Shown here: positions 13,471-26,980 of the stretch, one piece after another
How the letters are laid out: each line of letters begins with the position of its first letter
Numbering within the stretch: position 1 is the stretch's first letter
NCBI GenBank assembly: GCA_946807835.1
Contig: OX327699.1
Span: 23,734,014 to 23,798,013, forward strand
Direction of reading: 5' to 3'
Source of the DNA: Ailanthus altissimus
Taxonomy: Eukaryota; Streptophyta; Magnoliopsida; Sapindales; Simaroubaceae
Length of the DNA stretch: 64,000 nt
Notes under the pieces: model-generated
Told to the model about the DNA's origin: nothing
The model's database searches: none
Seen by the model: only the letters and a program-made list of their open reading frames with translations
Program-made: the position numbers and the translations under genes

Positions 13471-16201
13471 GAGGAGTATTAATTGGACCAAGACCTTCGT
13501 TGCTCCGATGGGGATGCAATTTAACAACATTCAAATATTCAATTGTCGTTTTATTGACGATAATTATCCAGTGAACGCCGCTGATGGATATGAAATTTTG
13601 GTATTTAATTAGCAGACACCTCTCAAGCTTATCTAGAAATGAGAACTTAGACGAAATAAAAGCTATAGGAACAAAGTAAAAGTCCCGGGGCTATGAACAC
13701 GGCAAAATCTTTTTACGAACGTTGATTTTTCCTGACATGGCAAGGCTTTTAAGTTCTTCCAGTTCCAGACAATGAGAGTACCAAACTGCCCAAGCATTTC
13801 CTCAAGTGGGTGATGACAGTAACTTAAATAGGAACATTTCAGTTTAGTGTTCTACTTTGTTAATTATGAAGTGAAAAGAAGAGAGAAAATAATCTAAGAA
13901 AAGTTGTACCGATTGCCTGGACCTAGAAATTAGGAAATTAGGAAGAGAAAAAAAATGGAAAGTTATTTAAACGATAAGCCGCCATTGTTCAATTGTAAAC
14001 TAGTTGGCGTTGTAATAACTGCGTTGCTCCAGACTTTGACGTCTCCTCAAACCTGGGGTACTCGCAGCTTCCCGCAGCAATAAACTAGTCTAGCTAGAGT
14101 CACTAACAAATTTTACGTTATTTCCTGACATAATGTTCTTCGTTATCATTATGCAAGGCTAAGGCCACCTGAAACCAATCATTCTTTAATAATATTTGCT
14201 GGTAGGAAGTTCATAGTTTGAGAGTTGAGAAACTTGAGTTTCGTGCTTCTATTTATGATTTAGGTTGCAACCATAATTTTTTGTCAAAGCTTATTCGTTT
14301 ATTTTCTGTAACTTTCTCCTACGTTTGTCCCGTATATGGACAAGCACTTCCTTCAACATAGTTTAAACCAAAGATGGCTTCATATCAAAGCACAAAGGGT
14401 TTTTACCCCCTTACTACCCTCAGGATCAAATCTGAATCGACAATATAGCACAAAAGCCTAACAACCACTGGAACCCGCCCGTGGGGGCTGGCTTCATATC
14501 CTTTACCATAATTAAAGGTACTAATAAAAAGATCATTCAAGATCCCAAGTAAAAACAAGGTCCACGTGACTAATTTTACCTTGTGTCTATCACCCGGAGA
14601 AATTCAAAATAATATCAGTCACATGTAAGATTTCAATAATTCTTTGTTTCTAACAGATGAATTATATCCAACTCAAATATCAGATTACAGTCACCCTCAA
14701 CCTGGATTATACAATTTATTTATTAGATGGGACTCAAATGCGATTCCAATTAAATTTCAATCTGCAGTAGTTTCATATGATTGGGTTGAAAACTTTACCA
14801 TCCAGAACTAATACATTTCACGTTTGAGTTCTAAAGAAACTCCTCAGTTCCACCCCTATCATCACTTAATAGACTAAATCTTGGGTACTAGCAGAGGCTG
14901 GAGCATTGCTCTCTTTCTATTTGTCATGTATGTTTCTCAACCAACCATGAAAAAATGATACGCACGTTGCCAATAATTCAATGAATAATTCAATGAAAAG
15001 GGTACAATATATGAAAAGGGGGCAGTACATCAAAAGAGCACTCAAGAGTCATGACTCAGTGCACTCAATAGCCTGAACTCAAAAATTACCGAGAACCCCA
15101 AAACTACCAAATTTGGATCTAAATTCACGGTAAATGATGTAGACAAGGGAGGAAATACAGTCCCCTCCATTTGGAATTTCCAGGAAGTGACAGCATGAAA
15201 AGAAAATCTGTCATACATTAGTGAAATTGAAACAATCTCTTGAGAGTTTCTTCTGAGATTTTCTTGCCCAAAGGAAATGTGAAATATGGGGAAAGTTTTG
15301 CCAATGATAACTAATGCAAATACCTAAATAGGACCCCATAGAGACTCTTTTAAGTTTAGTAATAGATTTATCAAATCTTAATCAGAACATGTACATAAAT
15401 TAACATTTTCTAATATTGAACACCATATTTAAAATTAAGAATAAAAGATAAATAAGGCAACAAGGTTGAAAGATTCAAACTGGGGGTTGAGGGGTGGCCC
15501 ATCTGTCGTCCTATTTGGCAGCCCTTCCATGATAAAAACCACAGGGCATAACGTGACAAATGCACAAAAGCTGCATACATTTGGCGGCATCTAACTTTAC
15601 AAATATAACAACACTGTAGAAAAGTCAGTAGCCAGTGGTTGCCACCTAAGCAATTCACTAAGTTTGACTAAACAATCCATCCATGTGCGTATCGTTCTCT
15701 ACTGCGTGTAGAGACAGATTCACCTGTTGCTCACTTGCATATACTTCTAAGTACATCCCACCCGTCATCCTTAGATCTACACCGTCGTTTATTTTATGTT
15801 TAATCTATTTTTATAAAAATCGCATAAAGTTATAAAATTGTGGCGGAAAATACGATAATGGAGATTATTCAGATAGCAATACCAAAAAAAAAAAGCAGCT
15901 TTTACTCCTGTTTCTTGTGACCGTCATTTCATTTTCTCCCTGACTACTGTTTCTTACAGATCCTACAATCTCCTCACGCATCACAGACAATCAGAAAAGC
16001 TAATCTATCACAACATGTTATAATTGAAATAAAAATCCAACAACCGAATTTAAATAAGAAAAAGGATACATGGAGATAATGATAATTAAGCAAAATTTAA
16101 ATAAATAAATAAAAAGTAAACCTAGGGAATAAAAAATTAAAACCGGTAAAGTAAGAGGAGGTGGGTGGAACAGAGAAACTGTGACACACCTCTATGATTA
16201 A
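13471..16201. other. Intergenic DNA between CDSP32 and SMT2, no gene seen
   Basis: The longest open frames here (for example 15410-15658, minus) have no recognisable domain and look like chance. No transposon termini or RNA gene were recognised. The right-hand end includes the 3' UTR of SMT2. Confidence 0.5.
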
Positions 16202-17287
16202 CTAAGAAGAAGACTCCTGAGCCTTAGGTTTTCTGAGGAGAACCATATGCATCGGAGTGAAAATTCCGGTCTCGCCACCCCTGGTCAAATAATCAGCGGT
16301 CTTAAAAAGCATCTCATGAACATCAACAGTTCCCTTTGGCGCTATTCCCAAGGCTGCCAGTACCGTAACCAGAATGTGATTTCTCCAGTAAGCGATCCGG
16401 CCCATTTTCAGTCTGGTCCACCACGGCTGAGCCGGCGGCCTAGCCAGATCCTTCTCTTTCACTACCTCGAACCCTACCTTCTTCGCCGTCTCCGCAATGT
16501 CAGCATAGATTCTTAGCCCAGGCAAAGCATCTCCTCTTTCGATGCCTTGAATGATCTCCACGTGTTCGGGGTTATCCGCTTTGTACTTATCAGTTGTAAC
16601 CCATTCGTATGATACGTACAGAGATCCGGGTTTCAAAACCCTAAAGATCTCTGCGTACACGTCGTCGAGCTTCGGCGCGTGACATGTCGCTTCGATTGAG
16701 TACGCGCCGTCGAAGCTGTTGTCCGGGAACGGCATCTCGAGGAAATTTCCGCAGACGACCTCGCAAAGGGAATCTAATCCTGCTTTCCTGTTGTGCAAGC
16801 GAGCACGATTCACTTGGTACTCATTGATCGTGATGCCAACGACATTGACACGCGAGTGGGCGGCGATGGCACGCATGGGCCCACCAACGCCGCATCCCAC
16901 GTCCAGAATGCGATCTCCCGGCTTGCCACCGATGAGATCGACGGCCATTTCTTCGTGGAGGCGCGTCGCATCACGGTGGGACTTTCCGGGGATAGAGGGG
17001 GAGAAGTGGAAGGACTGGCCCCACCCCCACTCGTAAATATCAGTGACCAAGTTGTAAAACGTGTCGACAAAATCAGGAACTTTCTCGGTGGTCTCGATCT
17101 CTTTGGGGCGGCGGAAGAAAGACCAGTATTGCTTGTAATTGTCTTGTACTTTCTCGGCTGAGATCGAGCCGCCGGATAGATCAACGGCTCGTTTGCCTTT
17201 TTGTTCGGCGGGTCCCAGTACGCAGACGAACCAGTAGAGGCCGCCGGCGAGGAGTACCCCAGTACAAAAGAGAGCGAGGGAATCCAT
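16202..17287 (-). CDS. SMT2: 24-methylenesterol C-methyltransferase 2 (SMT2-type)
   Basis: An intronless 361-codon gene for a plant sterol C24-methyltransferase of the SMT2/SMT3 class. The family catalyses the second C24 methylation (24-methylenelophenol to 24-ethylidenelophenol, SAM as donor), which steers flux to sitosterol, in the ER membrane. Residues 4-22 form an N-terminal hydrophobic anchor. The sterol-methyltransferase signature YEWGWGQSFHF is at 85-95. The SAM-binding motif I ILDVGCGVGGP is at 127-137. The YSIEATCHAP motif and the YEWVTT region follow, and the C-terminal sterol-MT domain runs to about 355. Length and the N-terminal anchor fit SMT2 rather than SMT1 (cycloartenol methyltransferase). 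The start is the first ATG after a pyrimidine-rich leader (gene strand). The frame is intact. I cannot separate SMT2 from SMT3 paralogues without a tree. Confidence 0.95.
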   Translation of the reverse strand: MDSLALFCTGVLLAGGLYWFVCVLGPAEQKGKRAVDLSGGSISAEKVQDNYKQYWSFFRRPKEIETTEKVPDFVDTFYNLVTDIYEWGWGQSFHFSPSIPGKSHRDATRLHEEMAVDLIGGKPGDRILDVGCGVGGPMRAIAAHSRVNVVGITINEYQVNRARLHNRKAGLDSLCEVVCGNFLEMPFPDNSFDGAYSIEATCHAPKLDDVYAEIFRVLKPGSLYVSYEWVTTDKYKADNPEHVEIIQGIERGDALPGLRIYADIAETAKKVGFEVVKEKDLARPPAQPWWTRLKMGRIAYWRNHILVTVLAALGIAPKGTVDVHEMLFKTADYLTRGGETGIFTPMHMVLLRKPKAQESSS

Positions 17288-17530
17288 TGAGAGAGAAACA
17301 AAATACGAAAAGAGGAGTGGGTGAATAAGAGAGTATAAAGAGGAAACGCAGGACTCAGCGTCTCCTGAGTTATTCCGTTTGTCAAAAAGAAAAAATTAGA
17401 GTGGGGTTTTAAGCAGACTAAGACTAAGAGATTGGCACCCCTAAAAAAAAAAAAGCTAAGAGATTGGCACGCGCATAGCACGAGCACGTGGAAACCTAAA
17501 AACAAGCAAATTGACGTGGCACTGTTTGAA
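17288..17530 (-). promoter_or_regulatory. Presumed SMT2 5' UTR and promoter with G-box
   Basis: The leader immediately upstream of the start is CT-rich on the gene strand. A perfect CACGTG G-box is at 17485-17490 and an ACGTGGC-like element near 17513. I did not find a convincing TATA box. Confidence 0.35.
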
Positions 17531-20360
17531 AATTGTATTGTATTCACTATTAAACCATCACCCTCCATTATGTTTTTGAACTAAAATCTCCCGGTTCACA
17601 CGATTTTGAGTTTAGAATTGGACCTAACACATCGATATATAAAAAATAATAAACTTTACTTTTCCTATTATGTTAATGAATCCATTAATCACAGAACACG
17701 GTGCTAATCGTTTAAGTGAATGTAATTTCTGGTGTCTAAGTGTACATGTTGCTTTTTATATATATTCAATTTATAATTGACGGACAGCGCCACTTCTTCT
17801 AAGCCATTTGAAATTAGGGTTATGTGATTTTGAATTTGAAGGTAAAAGTGGGTGAATAATATTATTTGTTTAGTTGGATAAATTTTTTCCTTTTACGAAT
17901 ATTTGTATAACAATATTAAATTGTTTTTTTAAAAATAATGTGTTTTGGTTAATTGTGTTTTCAAAATCAAATAGAAATACAACAGCTGCAGAGAAAGCAT
18001 GCTTGGCGCGGCTGTCCGACTGTCTCGAAGATTTTTGCCTTTGATTTGTGGGGGACCCTTGACGGATGGTACAAAAGCAATAAAACAGAGAGTTTTTGCT
18101 GGGTCGTGACACGTGGGCCTCAGTGCTTTGTTAATGACTAGCTTTGTGTTATCTCGCGAAGATGACGTGACCAACTTTAATTGGACAATATCGACTGGTT
18201 CTAAGATTTCTCTTAATATAATTGTACAAGAACTCGTCCTCAAAACAGGACACGAGCTCTGTTTACAGTTGGCATCAACCGCTAATGAAGCGATGCCCGC
18301 GCTATCCGGATCCGTCCACAACGGGTACGGCTTTGATCGTTGATTAACAATATTTTACATGATCTAAATCTTTTGATCAAGTATTTGCGATATTTTCTTT
18401 GGCACTCTGAAGTAGGGGGATAGGATATACGTCCACTCATCACTGGCATTCATTACACATAAAAGAATCTTTTTAATGTTTAATTTCTTAACTTTTATCA
18501 CGTGCTCTCATGACATGTTTGACATTGTTAATTGCTATAATTGGCTGGCCAATCGGCAAAACATGCCCTTTCCCCTTTACCATCGGCATCTTTGTTTAAG
18601 ATTCAGATTGCCCACTATTAAGTGTACACTTCACTCGCCCCCTCTCACACTCGCACAAATTATAGATGCCTTTGATTTAACAGTTTTAAGTTTTTACTTG
18701 CTTAACTAATTAAGACTTTTGCAATGGTCGGGGCATTCATTATATGGCATAGGAGTAGCAATTGCCGATGAAAGTGCTCAATTTCTTAAAAAATTAGGCA
18801 GGTTGTGGGTGGACATAGTGAATACTGCCTAGCGTTTTTGCATGTATTACAATTGAACGTTTTGTCTTGTCGAACTGCTCTACAAAGATGCAACAGTTGA
18901 AAATGGACAAACTACGAGACATTTAAAGTAATCACTTTATTTTAAATTCTACTGTTCCCTTCAAAGTTAGCCGGCACTGGATCAAAAGTTGATGCTATTC
19001 TATTTCATTTTCCAATCTGGGCTTCAATAAGACTGGCAAACTAGAACCAATTTTAAAACTATATTAATCACGAATTAAATAATTTGAAATGACTGTGAAA
19101 CTCTATTTACTCATTTGTGAATTTACGATAAAAGCAAAGAGTTGTGTGTTTGTAATTTCTCAGCAGTCACGTGGAAGCTTCGCTAGTGATGCAGCTTCAC
19201 TTTTGCCCATTTGTACTTCATTTCTCAGGAAAAAAAGGCATCCCAAAAGATACTTTTTCGCCTTTGGATCTGTGAAATCTGAACTTTGCTCTTCCTTTTT
19301 CCCCCTTTCCTTGCTTTGTTTCTATCTCTATTAGATGTTCAGTCACAAGGAATATCCCATTTTTCCTTTTTTTAAAACAAAGAAAATCTCTGCCCTTTTT
19401 TTCCCATTTATCTTGCTGTAACCATTACTTTTGTCAAATATCTGTTGATGGTTTAGCATGAACTTGCAGTGAATCATTTCCTGGCCTGATTCCATGGGAA
19501 AATTTATGCACAGTCATGAAAAACGAACTTCCTATTCCGAGGACAAATTGTCTTTCTACAGGGAAAAATACATATCAAATACCCATGAAAAAAAAGAAAT
19601 GAAATATTCTGAATGTGATGCTATTGAGCCCACGACAATGACAATTGAGAGATCTCTGTCACTGGGTCCTGAATTTGGAGTTATATGACGTTCTCTTGTT
19701 CATAGTTGAGGTGGTAAATGCAACCTTATTGTTTCTACAATTACATTGTAGTAGCAAAAAGATTCATGCACTATTATTCTAATGACAGATATAGTGGAGT
19801 GATAATTGAGAATAGTTAAGCCAAGCATATGTATTGATCTTTTTATCCTCGTAGGTTTTGCAACCTAAACTCCAAAGTCGAGGTTGATAAGACCAAACAC
19901 ATTGAGATTGACAATCCTAGACATCTTTTCTTTAAAAAAAAGATGAAAGAGAGAAAAAACTGATAAAGTTATCCAAGACAAGACTGTAATCCAAACAGAA
20001 ACGAAACTCTTATAGCTGTACCACTGAAGGCTCGGTTTCATGGACTTCGATGCTCCTACATTTAGATACGATTGTGAAAGAAAATTTCAACAAGTGTGAG
20101 CACGAAGGAGGAATCAGAGATAAATAATCATTCGGTCCTGTGCAATTGCTCTTTTGAGTCGAATATGTCCGTCCGCTAGTCTAAACCCGCAATCTAAAAG
20201 TTCATTTAGTTGGGCCAAATAGGATAGTGAGAGTGCCTAAGGGATCAAGGGGTCGTAGGGTTACAAATTGAAGTCTATATTAGTTATTTTAGACCAAATT
20301 TGAGTTTAAACAAGCTTATTATTAGATTAAAATTTAAAAAATTAGTCAATTTGATTGTAT
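17531..20360. other. Intergenic DNA, no gene seen
   Basis: Several short open frames occur (for example 18113-18343, 18476-18709 and 19089-19334, plus), but none shows a recognisable domain or splice-supported extension. No mobile-element termini were recognised before about 20360. Confidence 0.5.
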
Positions 20361-20364
20361 TTTT

Positions 20365-20409
20365 TAATGCATAAGTTATTTTGACCGAGTCAAAATAACT
20401 TATGCATTA
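20365..20409. repeat. Perfect inverted repeat, 21-bp arms, 3-nt loop
   Basis: The arm TAATGCATAAGTTATTTTGAC at 20365-20385, loop CGA, and its exact reverse complement at 20389-20409. It could be a MULE end, a folded MITE remnant or a cruciform-forming sequence. Confidence 0.85.
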
Positions 20410-20978
20410 TTAATCAATTATATTTTTTTTATTTTACTCTTATATTAAATTTATAAAAAAAAATTCTTCATTTTTTTTCTTTTCTCTACCGACACTTTTT
20501 TATTATCTTTACCTTTTCATTTTTTCAAAATTTTCTCACGGTCACTCTCTCTCTCACGGCGTGGCATTCCACCTCTCACGACTGTCCTCTCTCTCTCTCA
20601 TGGCGGCGGAACAAAGTTGGTATGTATTTATAAATTTTTTTTTAATTTTTGAGTATTATAATTTATATTAATTAAAAATATGTAGAAATGTGTAGATTTA
20701 AACGGTAGAAAGTTAAAAATGGGGTAAGATGTGGCGGCATATTTATAATAATTTAATTTGATTAATAATTATGTAAATAGTCTAGGTTGTTAGTTATAAT
20801 TAAATTAAATTTTGATTATATGTTATGCTGATTAATTTTTTGTTAATATTAATAATTTTTTAATTTTTTTAGGAAGGAGAATGTCACGAAAGAATATGTA
20901 ATTGTCGAAAAAAATTTCTACCGAGCAAACGTACATACGTACTCGAAGTTATAGGTTATACGAAATATAAAAAATAAA

Positions 20979-23823
20979 TTGACTTCGAGGCAGGTAGAAA
21001 TATTTAGAACTACATGTTTTCGTAGTTTATTGGATGTATCAAATATTTCATTCTTAGGTATTTTAGCCCATGAGATTTTATTAAGACGTGTGCATACAAA
21101 AAATTTATATGAAGAATTATGGTTCTATATAGGTAAAAGACGTATTAGATTTTCTCGTCAAGATTTTTATTTGATTACTGGTTTGAGGATGGAGGATTAT
21201 CCTGTAGTAAGTAGATTAGGTGATAGATTGTCATAAATATTTTTTGGGTAGAAGTCAGTTGACTTACAAGGATTTGGATCAGTGGTTCGGCAACGTTACA
21301 TTTGACGATGATGTAGATGCAGTAAAAATGTGTCTATTTTATGTATTTTATAAATTGATAATGCCACATGATCAGAATAGAATCATACAATATTTTGTAC
21401 TTCGTCTGGTAGATAATTTAGATGAATTTAATGTCTATCCTTGGAGCACGATCGCATGGACTGTACTCTACAATAGTTTATGCACGGCTCCAATTAAAAA
21501 GTTGGCGAAGGTAAAAAAAAATAAGCGTTGGGGATATAGAATCATACAACTTATACTCATTTTGTCACGCATTTTTTGTAAGTAATTCTATTTTTTTTTA
21601 TTCATTATGATATTATGATAGAAAAAAATTTATTTTGTTGGCATTGTAATTTAAATTTATTATCATCTCAGGTATGGATCTACGAGGCGATCCTGAGGTA
21701 TGGGGAGTTGTTTGCCAATAAGAATGGAGATTATTTTCCTCGTATTCTAAATTAGTCTGGCACGAGCACCCCATTATACGAAAATATCGTAAATGTCCTA
21801 TTCGATGGTGTTGGGGTATGCTTTTATGCTCAACAAAAAATATATATAACTTCCTTATAATTTGTGTTATATATTTCTAATAATGATTAATAAATCTAAA
21901 ATATTATAAAGGTTTTGGAGGTTCATAGGAAGTTGGTACCCCACAAACATAAGAAGACTGTGGACTATCGGGCGGCGGTAAACTTTTGCATTCCATCGAA
22001 AAAATGGGGATAGAGTCTTAAGTTGGAGACAGTTGATATCCCAGACACCCAATTTATTGATAATCTGCAGCATCTCAACGAATTTCAAGCCCGCCAGCGA
22101 CTGAATCAATGGTATAATAATTTAATTTTTTTTTCTTGAATTAGCTGATGCTTTTGTTACTCGTTAATATTAGCTTGTGAAAATTGATTATAATAACTTA
22201 TTTATAGTTTCAATCCGGCACGTCAACATCACAGTATGAAATCCTGGAGAAGAATATGGATGATATTAAAGAAACGATATTTACCAAGATTGATAAGGGT
22301 AACGCAGAGCTTTCAGCCAAGATTGATAAGGCTGAAGAAAATATCTTGCATCAGATATCTCTCTTGATGTAACAGTTTAAACCAGCTAATATCTCCGAGG
22401 ATGTAGGGCAGAGTATGATACGCTTTAAACCTAAAATATATTAGATACAAAGTTTAATAAGTCAATACATTAACCGGTATTGTTTGATTTTGTAGGGTGC
22501 CGAATTCATAGCTGCTGACTTTCATACATTTGCTCTTGCCAGCGAGTCTCAACATCAGTCATTTGCTCCTACCAGCGAGTCTCAACATCAGTCATTTGCT
22601 CCTGTTGCTGATAGCCCTACAAGCTTAAAAATTATACCTGCTCCATTGGGTGAAAACATAAGTAGGTATGGGCGCCTTCGCAAGAAGGCAGCAGCCCAAG
22701 TCAGTCCATATACCAATCTGTTAAAACAGCCCGCGAAGAAGAAACTTGTGGAATTGTAAGTAGGACCTACTATTGACATAAACGGGCAACTGATTCCTAT
22801 TGATCAGAGTAAATATACTAAGCTTCTGGATTGGATGCAAAATAATGACCCAACACAACGAGTTCATTTGCACAGGTTCGATCCGAATAATACATGGTTT
22901 AATAAGATACTACAAAATTGGCTTGACGATTCGGTGATGAATTATTTTAACTTTTTTTTGTTTTGTGATTTGTCTAATAATATCAAAACTTATACATATT
23001 GTGTGTTTTGCAACATATAAATGAATATTTGAAAGTTTTACTTTTGTGTCAAAGAACGTTTTCTGACATGTACTTACATGATTGTACAACTGCAGATGCA
23101 TATTTCTACGTAAGTTATTATATTACTCGTTTATTGTGCATATAATATTATTGACTTTAACTATTATCGACTTTAACGAGTATCTTTTATTTGTGTTTAG
23201 GAGTACATTCGACAAATGTGAAAAACGTCTTTCACTGCCAATCCTCCAGACAACAACGACTGGGTTCAAATGTTATTGGCTTATGCACTCACAACAAAGA
23301 CCAAGTTACTTGGCGCTAAACCATGGGCATCGGTCAATAAGGTATTTTTTTAAGAATAATAATGACTTTTTACTGTGCATGTAACAACATTAAGTTAAAA
23401 ATAATACCATAATTATTTTTGTAGGTATATATTTCTCTGAATATAAATCAAGAACATTGGATTGTAGCGCAACTTGACCTTGTTCAGTTTACAATCGTTC
23501 TTTATAATTCCAGCATGAACGACTATTCAGACGAGTCCATCATGAAATTTATAGAGCCTCTGTGTGTTGCAATGCCTTTGTACCTTCAAATGTGTAGATT
23601 TTATAGTTTGAGGGGCATAGAAAGTTCAAATTTGTTTCCTTGGCCGGTGACTTGTATCGGAGAGAATGTGCCGGAACAAAAAGTCAGGAGCGGGTACTGT
23701 GGTGTTTTCGCCTGTATGTATATTGAATATCTTATGTTAGGTCGGTCATTTGACTCGTTCCCTGACATTGGTACCTTTTATAAACAGAAGATGGCCGTTG
23801 ATTTGTGGACTATAGCTTTATAG
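20979..23823 (+). pseudogene. Ulp1/C48 cysteine protease-like gene of the MULE (DUF1985-like N-terminus)
   Basis: A multi-exon transposon gene, broken. The N-terminal part (20979-21236, then 21235-21585 after a frameshift) resembles the DUF1985-type domain found with Ulp1 in plant MULEs. A Ser/Gln-rich linker with a short internal duplication (22537-22605) follows. The protease part runs from about 23200 to 23823. It has the catalytic His in EHWIVAQLDL, VLYNS where the family usually has an acidic residue (Asp to Asn), and the Cys in SGYCGVF. An in-frame TGA near 23219 replaces what looks like Trp, and an intron-like break lies at about 23341-23424. SUMO/ubiquitin-like protease activity is a family inference only. 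A possible first exon begins at the ATG near 20600 with a GT donor soon after. The N-terminal frameshift and the internal stop mean no full protein can be made. Confidence 0.7.
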
Positions 23824-23849
23824 ATATTTAACACTATAATTTTTTTACA

Positions 23850-24045
23850 TGCATTTATTTGGGTGTATAATTGATATACCATAATTGTTTTGGGAGTATG
23901 TATGCGGAAATATTTTTGCAGTTTGATAGAAGTGTGATTTAATTAATATGCATTGATTTGGGTGTATAATTGTTTGTGGGCGTTGATTTAGGTGTATGTT
24001 TGCGAAAGTGATTTTATAGTTTAATAGAAGTGTGTTTATTCAATA
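23850..24045. repeat. Direct duplication, about 95-100 bp x 2
   Basis: Two diverged copies, near 23850 and 23949, share 'gcatt-atttgggtgtataattg', a TGCGaAA motif and 'agtttgatagaagtgtg'. They lie just downstream of the Ulp1-like frame, within the MULE. Confidence 0.65.
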
Positions 24046-24164
24046 TGGCAGGTATGGGATTGTCTATATTATAGAGGAGATTCTGTCAAAAATTTTGTGA
24101 AAATTATCAACATTAATATTAAAGACAAGTGCACTAAAATAAAATAAATATGTAATACACAATA

Positions 24165-24363
24165 CAAGTGCATTACAAAATAAGTGAATTACAAAATTAA
24201 GTGAATTACAAATTAAGTGAATTACAAAATAAGTACGTTACAAAATAAGTGTATTACAAAATAAGTGAATTATAAATTAAGTGCGTTACAAAATAAGTGT
24301 ATTACAAAATAAGTGTATTACAAAATAAGTGAATTACAAAATAAGTGCATTACAAAATAAATG
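24165..24363. repeat. Minisatellite, 16-18 bp unit, about 12 copies
   Basis: An array of units based on AAGTGNATTACAAAAT with small variants (cattac, aattac, gttac, tattac). It sits in the gap between the convergent Ulp1-like and transposase pseudogenes. Confidence 0.9.
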
Positions 24364-24720
24364 AAATGCAGAAGTGACGAAACTCGATTCTCATACATAA
24401 TTAAGTCTCGTGGTATAACTCTTTCTCTTATTTTTTCAGATCCGTCTGAAATAAAAAAAATATTTAAATATTAGCCTTATATTATACATAATTAAATATC
24501 AATAAGGTAAATATTTATAAATGAATATACATCACCTCTTCTGTAAAGGTACAGGGTTTCGACACGTTTTTCGGTTATGTTCATGTTGTCTATAATGACT
24601 ACATATATTCTTTGATGGTTCCTCTCCTTCAGATAGAATCCGATTCATCCGATGTTTGCCTGACTGACGACGTGCTATCGGAGGTTGAATGTCCATATTT
24701 TTCAAATACTCTGGGACTAT

Positions 24721-26980
24721 CTAATCTGACACTTGACCAACCAGAAGTATTGGCTCGCTATAGGCACGGAATAAAAGTCTCAGATGTGTAATAAGTTGAA
24801 CAAAGACTCTCGTGCGATAATCTGATGTATCTGCATACGGCGAGTGCATGGGAACAAGACGGTTACCGATAATCAAAATTTCGACAGCTGCATGTTCTTT
24901 CGCCAATGTCTACAATTCAGTTTACTCCACCATCCATAACTATAAATCGTAAATCATCAACAGGAGAAAATGGTCATTCGACTTACATTATCGTTATGTT
25001 TTATGACTTTTATGATGTGCCCAATTCATCAAGACATTGGTCATATTTTGTAATGCCAATCGTCTATAGTAAAACCACAATTGCGTTAGCTCATGCATCC
25101 ACTCCACCAAATTAGTCACCGGTAGCTTTCTTACTTCTTTTGCAACTGCATTAATGTTCTCAGCGATATTAGTAGTCATAATGTCATACCTTCTGAAAGC
25201 ACCAGATGATCGTGCCCATCTCACCGTACCAACATCTTCCTCCAAATACTTTGTTACGTCAAATCTCATTTGTCGCATCTTATTTAATTGGTATTGAAAA
25301 TCATAGACACAATAAGTCTTGGTAGCAGTGAAGTAGGTAGATAGGTATACCCATTTTTTAGACTTATTTGATGCTAACTTGTATTTTGTCATCAAATTTC
25401 CTTTCAAATGATATATGCAGAACCCATGATATGTATGAAAAAACACACCCCGTATAACCCTCTCAATACTGGCATGTCAATCAGATATAAAAATAAGATT
25501 ATGAAGATCTGCAATAACTCCTCGCAGTTTAACCATAAACCACTTCCAAGAAGTATCATTTTCTGAGTCAGCAATTCCCCAAGCCAATGGATAAATCTGA
25601 TTGTTTCTATCTTTACAAACGGCCACAAACATTGTACCAAGATAGGAACCTTTCAAAAATATTTCGTCCACTGCAACTACCGGTCGGATTAATGAATTAA
25701 AATCTCTGATGCAGGGTCCTAACGCTATAAAGAAATACTTAAAGTGATTATTCGCGTCAGTTTCTAAATGAGTAACCGTACTTGGGTTATTTTATTGCAA
25801 CATATAGCTGTATGCATAAAGCAATCTAAACGAATCCTCAGGAGTACCTCTTATCAATCTTAATGCACGCTCCCTAGCGCGCCAAGCATTAGTATAGGTT
25901 ATCTGAACACCAAATTGTTTACGTATGTCTGCTTGAATATTTTTCGGCCTATAATTTCTATTGACCGATGTAAACTTATTTTTTATTACTTTAGTAATAA
26001 TTCGACTCTTGACTTGATGGTGACCATCCCTTAATTAACTCAAAACACAAGTGTGCCCTGTATCTACTCGCCTAACAACAAAAAAATGTCGCCCTTCTGT
26101 CGACACTATCCGTAATCTCCACTTGCAGCTGTCATCATCGCATTTCAACTCGAAACGATCTTTGGTGGATTTGTAAACTCTAAAACTCCATTTTTCCTTC
26201 AGTGCAACCATACTTATAGCCAACCATACTCATAGCTTCATGAATTTCATCTTTGCTGTTATATAATTTTTCTACAAATACATCACCAATCCCATTACAA
26301 GAAATTTTTTTTGATACATTCAAGTTAAATGGTGGTATTTCAGACTGAAATTGAAATGAGTTTTCTACTTTAACCCTTTCTTCTCTACCATAACCCTCAT
26401 CATCATCATTATCACTCTTCTCATCATCATCATCCTCCTCATCATCATCATCACCAGCATCATCATTTACATCCCCATTCTCTTCATAATCATCATCATA
26501 ATCATTTCTACAATCATCATCAACCTCGTAACCATGATCATCATTTTTACCAATATCATAGCCAATATCAACGCCAACATCTCCATATATCTGACCATGG
26601 TCATATGTGTAGCCTTGTTGTTCGTTGAGCATCGAAGGAGAATAATGATAATCCTTCGGAGAATTTGGAATATACACAGGAGTTATTGATGAGAATTGCT
26701 TAGCATAGCCTTCTTTTTGCTCCATTGATGCTTCTGCATTACTTTCAGGTCCTTGAGCATCTACTGTTACACAAAGCGGTGTAGCCATATTATTTTGTAA
26801 GCTTAACCACAATATTGCATCATCGTCATTTTCAAGTGGAATGGGTCTCAACTTTATAGTACTTGAAGGAACCTCAAACTTAAAAGTTACTTTATAATGC
26901 ACCTGATTAACTCCTAAAAGATGACAAATTCTTCTCAACAATGCTTTGTATCTAATATTTTTCGGAACAACCATATGCAT
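24721..26980 (-). pseudogene. MuDR/MURA-type MULE transposase, inactivated
   Basis: This reads leftwards from 26980. A 266-codon N-terminal frame contains a PB1-like region, a long Asp/Glu-rich tract (about residues 150-200) and the start of the plant MuDR N-terminal domain (FVEKLYNSKDEIHEAM). A frameshift near 26200 moves to FRVYKSTKDRFELKC. The MULE transposase core (about 25680-25000) has VVAVDEIFLKGSYLG (first catalytic Asp), FISD followed by a stop where RHxSI is usual, CIYHLKGNL, and AENINAV with the last acidic residue region. A degraded SWIM-like zinc-finger region lies near 24720-24950. In-frame stops at about 26034, 25795 and 25477 plus the frameshift make it non-functional. Established role: cut-and-paste transposase recognising MULE TIRs. 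Confidence 0.85.

Noticed and set aside
16719..17161. Plus-strand genes overlapping SMT2
   Set aside because: They are antisense shadows caused by GC-richer SMT2 codons.
24165..24363. CRISPR-like array
   Set aside because: Units of 16-18 bp are contiguous with no unique spacers; it is a plant minisatellite.
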